DNA from: Pseudobacteroides sp035370245
GTDB taxonomy: Bacteria > Bacillota > Clostridia > Acetivibrionales > DSM-2933
Direction of reading: 5' to 3'
Assembly (NCBI GenBank): GCA_035370245.1
Contig: DAOOVO010000054.1
Coordinates: 1 to 26,296 of the forward strand
Length of the DNA: 26,296 nucleotides
The first letter of the stretch is position 1. Every line of letters begins with the position of its first letter. The notes below the pieces were generated by a model. It made no database searches. It was not told the DNA's origin and saw only the letters and a program-made list of their open reading frames with translations. Both the position numbers and the translations under genes were made by a program. Below are positions 24,087-26,296 of this stretch, piece after piece.

Positions 24087-25250
24087 TTATAATCTCATTG
24101 AAGGATGTATAATATCGGTAATTCTGACACCAAAGCTTTCGTCTATTACAACAACTTCACCTTTTGCTATTACTTTTCCGTTTACCAGTATATCAACGGG
24201 TTCGCCTGCCAACTTATCAAGTTCAATAATAGAACCCGGACCAAACTCCAAAATATCCTTTATAAGCTTGTTTGTCCTTCCAAGCTCTACAGTTACCTGC
24301 AGAGGCACGTCCATTATAATACCTATATTCTTCTTTTCAACAACTACCTTACCATCATCAAAAGACTGGAACTGGGCTGGCTGAACATTTATGTGTCCAC
24401 TATTGTGATGAGAATGGCCAAATCCGGAATTTTCAAAGCCCATATTGGGAGTTTGTACCGGATTCTGATACCCAAATCCTGAAGCCTGTGCAGGTTGAGG
24501 CGGAGTTTGCTGTGGAGGCGACTGCATCGGCTGGCTTTGAGGTTTTACAGGCTCTGATTGGTTTGTATTTTTTGCATCCATGTTCAGAAGATTTTCTACA
24601 AGATTTTTGGCAAAACTAATAGGTATCAGCTGCATAATCTCACTATCAATAAGGTTTCCTATAACCATTTTGAAGGATATTTTTACTACAGACTGATTTT
24701 TTTCAAACTCATTAAACGGCTGCTCCACGCCTGTTTTAATATTAAAAGCCTTAGGGGGCGAAATATCGATTCTTTTGCCGAACAATGAAGACATGGAAGT
24801 GGATGATGAACCTATCATTTGGTTCATTGCTTCTCCAATTGCACTAAGGTGCAATTCCGAAATCTCACCTTCACAGTTGCTTCCGTCTCCGCCCATCATC
24901 AAGTCAGTCATTACTTTTACATCTTGTTCCTTTAGCACCAATAAATTTATGCCGTTTAGACCTTCCGTATATTCGACTCTAACTGCAACGACGGGCAAAT
25001 CATATTGTTTTGACAATTCACCCCATGTTAATACAGATACTTTTGGAGTAGTAATAGTCACCTTATGCCCCAACAATGTAAATAAGGTGGTTGCAGATGT
25101 TCCCATGCTTATATTACCCACTTCTCCAAGGGCATCAATTTCCTGCATACTAAGACCTTCTGTACTGTCTGCATTATTATCTGAAGAAGGCTCCGATGGT
25201 GCACCATTAAGCAAGGCATCAATTTCCGCCTGTGATAGCATATCTGCCAT
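24087..25250 (-). CDS. fliY: Flagellar switch protein and CheY-P phosphatase FliY
   Basis: A 387-residue switch protein found in Gram-positive and some other bacteria in place of a simple FliN. Residues 4-15 (MLSQAEIDALLN) form a CheY-P-binding peptide like that of FliM. Residues about 33-225 are a CheC-like phosphatase domain with two active sites: Asp39-Glu43-Asn46 and Ser136-Glu140-Asn143. A long Pro/Gln then Gly/Asn/His-rich linker (about 228-298) leads to the C-terminal FliN/SpoA domain (about 305-387). The ATG at 25250 is preferred: it has GAGAGG at good spacing and gives the usual N-terminus. An ATG three codons upstream overlaps the fliM stop. FliY forms the C-ring with FliM and FliG. 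Confidence 0.95.
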   Translation of the reverse strand: MADMLSQAEIDALLNGAPSEPSSDNNADSTEGLSMQEIDALGEVGNISMGTSATTLFTLLGHKVTITTPKVSVLTWGELSKQYDLPVVAVRVEYTEGLNGINLLVLKEQDVKVMTDLMMGGDGSNCEGEISELHLSAIGEAMNQMIGSSSTSMSSLFGKRIDISPPKAFNIKTGVEQPFNEFEKNQSVVKISFKMVIGNLIDSEIMQLIPISFAKNLVENLLNMDAKNTNQSEPVKPQSQPMQSPPQQTPPQPAQASGFGYQNPVQTPNMGFENSGFGHSHHNSGHINVQPAQFQSFDDGKVVVEKKNIGIIMDVPLQVTVELGRTNKLIKDILEFGPGSIIELDKLAGEPVDILVNGKVIAKGEVVVIDESFGVRITDIIHPSMRL

Positions 25251-25251
25251 T

Positions 25252-26238
25252 CTATTCATCCTCTCTTTTCAGTACATGAGTTATTTTTATTGATACTTTA
25301 TTTCTTTTAACGCCTGGATTGGCATAAAACTTTAATATATCCCCTACAAGAACTTCAAGGTTACCATTAACATTGGTATCTAAAGGTAAAACATCTCCTG
25401 GTTGCAATTCCAAAAACTCCGCTACCGTAATCACTGTATTTCCAAGCACAGCTCTAATAGGTACTACTGTCTCCTCTATTTTGCTTTCTATGTTATCTTT
25501 AATATCTGCTGAAAGTTCCCTTTCTGCTGTAGAAAACCAGAACCTGGTACTTAGCTTCGACAATATTGGCTCAACAACCAAATGAGGAATACAGATATTG
25601 ATCATTCCTTCCACATCTCCAACTCTTGCACTCAATGTTACAAGTGCTATTATTTCATTAGGAGATATAATTTGAGCAAACTGTGCATTGGTTTCAATCT
25701 TTTCCAATCTTGGTCTTAATGCAATAACATTTTCCCATGGTTCTCGCATAAGATTTAACATTTGAATTATAATTCTTTCAATAATTGCAAGTTCAATTTC
25801 GGTAAATCCTCTCACTCGCTCCATTGAAGTACCTTTTCCACCCAATATCCTGTCAATCAATGCAAAAGATATATTAGGAGCAATTTCAAAAATTATGGAC
25901 CCCGTTAAGGGCGAAAAATCAACAACCGATAATATAACCGGATTGGATATGGAGTTGTTGAACTCATAATACGCAAGAGGTTCAACCGAGATGACATCTA
26001 CTTGAACAAGAGTCCTGAGGTAACCTGAAAGAAAGTTAGTCACCAAACGGGAATAATTCTCGTGTATTATATGTAGTGTCTTTAGATGATCCTTTGCAAA
26101 TTTACTTGGCCTTCTGAAATCATGGCTCTTAATCTTCTTTTCGGTAGTGGTTGTCTGCATCTGCTGGACATCAATTTCACCCGTATTCAGTGCTCTCAAC
26201 AGTTCGTCTATCTCATTTTGCGACAGAATATCTCCCAT
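25252..26238 (-). CDS. fliM: Flagellar motor switch protein FliM
   Basis: A 328-residue C-ring protein that receives CheY-P. The N-terminal peptide LSQNEIDELLRAL (residues 5-17) is the CheY-P docking site. The middle domain (about 45-230) is CheC-like but lacks the Glu/Asn phosphatase pairs. It has DFRRPSKFAKDHLKTLHIIHENYSR in two adjoining motifs and a GGKG stretch. The C-terminal SpoA domain (about 245-328) contains FLELQPGDVLPLD. GAGGTGATC precedes the ATG. It is the first complete gene of the motility operon in this window; further upstream flagellar genes are expected outside it. Confidence 0.97.
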   Translation of the reverse strand: MGDILSQNEIDELLRALNTGEIDVQQMQTTTTEKKIKSHDFRRPSKFAKDHLKTLHIIHENYSRLVTNFLSGYLRTLVQVDVISVEPLAYYEFNNSISNPVILSVVDFSPLTGSIIFEIAPNISFALIDRILGGKGTSMERVRGFTEIELAIIERIIIQMLNLMREPWENVIALRPRLEKIETNAQFAQIISPNEIIALVTLSARVGDVEGMINICIPHLVVEPILSKLSTRFWFSTAERELSADIKDNIESKIEETVVPIRAVLGNTVITVAEFLELQPGDVLPLDTNVNGNLEVLVGDILKFYANPGVKRNKVSIKITHVLKREDE

Positions 26239-26296
26239 TTGATCACCTCGTATAATAGTTTTTGGAGGGTTTAAGTTAAGAAATTTCCAGTTACAA

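Noticed and set aside
24775..25293. Open frame of 172 codons antisense to fliY
   Set aside because: It runs opposite a well-conserved FliY region and the fliM end. It has no plausible start signal or domain.
26239..26296. Tail of an upstream flagellar gene such as fliL at the right edge
   Set aside because: Only about 58 bases are visible. A stop codon in one frame at the extreme edge is not enough to support a gene.

Overview
The window is AT-rich DNA from a low-GC Gram-positive bacterium, with strong AGGAGG-type ribosome binding sites and occasional TTG or GTG starts. A dockerin-bearing family 9 glycoside hydrolase lies beside a Bacillus/Clostridium-type flagellar and chemotaxis operon. 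Together they point to a motile, cellulosome-forming, cellulolytic clostridium of the Acetivibrio/Hungateiclostridium/Pseudobacteroides group. I cannot name the species from sequence alone.

Left part, plus strand (about 140-3470): a three-gene unit. It holds a YtrA-type GntR repressor (TTG start), a polytopic DUF1648/DUF5808 membrane protein whose start overlaps the repressor's stop, and a secreted alpha/beta hydrolase with an N-terminal stalk-like domain. A sigma-A promoter precedes the unit. A perfect 19-bp inverted repeat covers its -10 box and is a probable autoregulatory operator. A hairpin with T-tracts on both strands ends the unit and probably also ends the convergent cellulase gene.

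Middle (3510-6240), minus strand: a cellulosomal cellulase (signal peptide, CBM4-like module, Thr-Pro linker, Ig-like domain, GH9, dockerin). It has its own promoter and a small inverted repeat in its presumed 5' leader. The dockerin's recognition positions carry hydrophobic residues rather than the classical Ser-Thr pair.

Right part (6284-26238), minus strand: one long, tightly packed motility operon, transcribed right to left. The order is fliM, fliY, cheY, fliO, fliP, fliQ, fliR, flhB, flhA, flhF, flhG, a PilZ gene, cheB, cheA, cheW, cheC, cheD, a small membrane protein, the flagellar sigma factor, a FapA-family gene and three small poorly characterised genes. This largely matches the Bacillus subtilis fla/che order. 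The differences are the inserted PilZ gene, the small membrane protein between cheD and the sigma factor, and the FapA-led 3' tail. The products cover the rotor switch (FliM/FliY), the type III export gate (FliOPQR/FlhAB), placement of flagella (FlhF/FlhG), chemotaxis signalling (CheA/W/B/Y) with CheC/CheD adaptation, a probable c-di-GMP-responsive PilZ protein, and the late-gene sigma factor. The tail includes a protein whose position and architecture resemble SwrB. The operon's own promoter lies outside the window.

No stretch longer than 300 bases lacks a gene. I saw no tRNA, rRNA, CRISPR array or insertion sequence.
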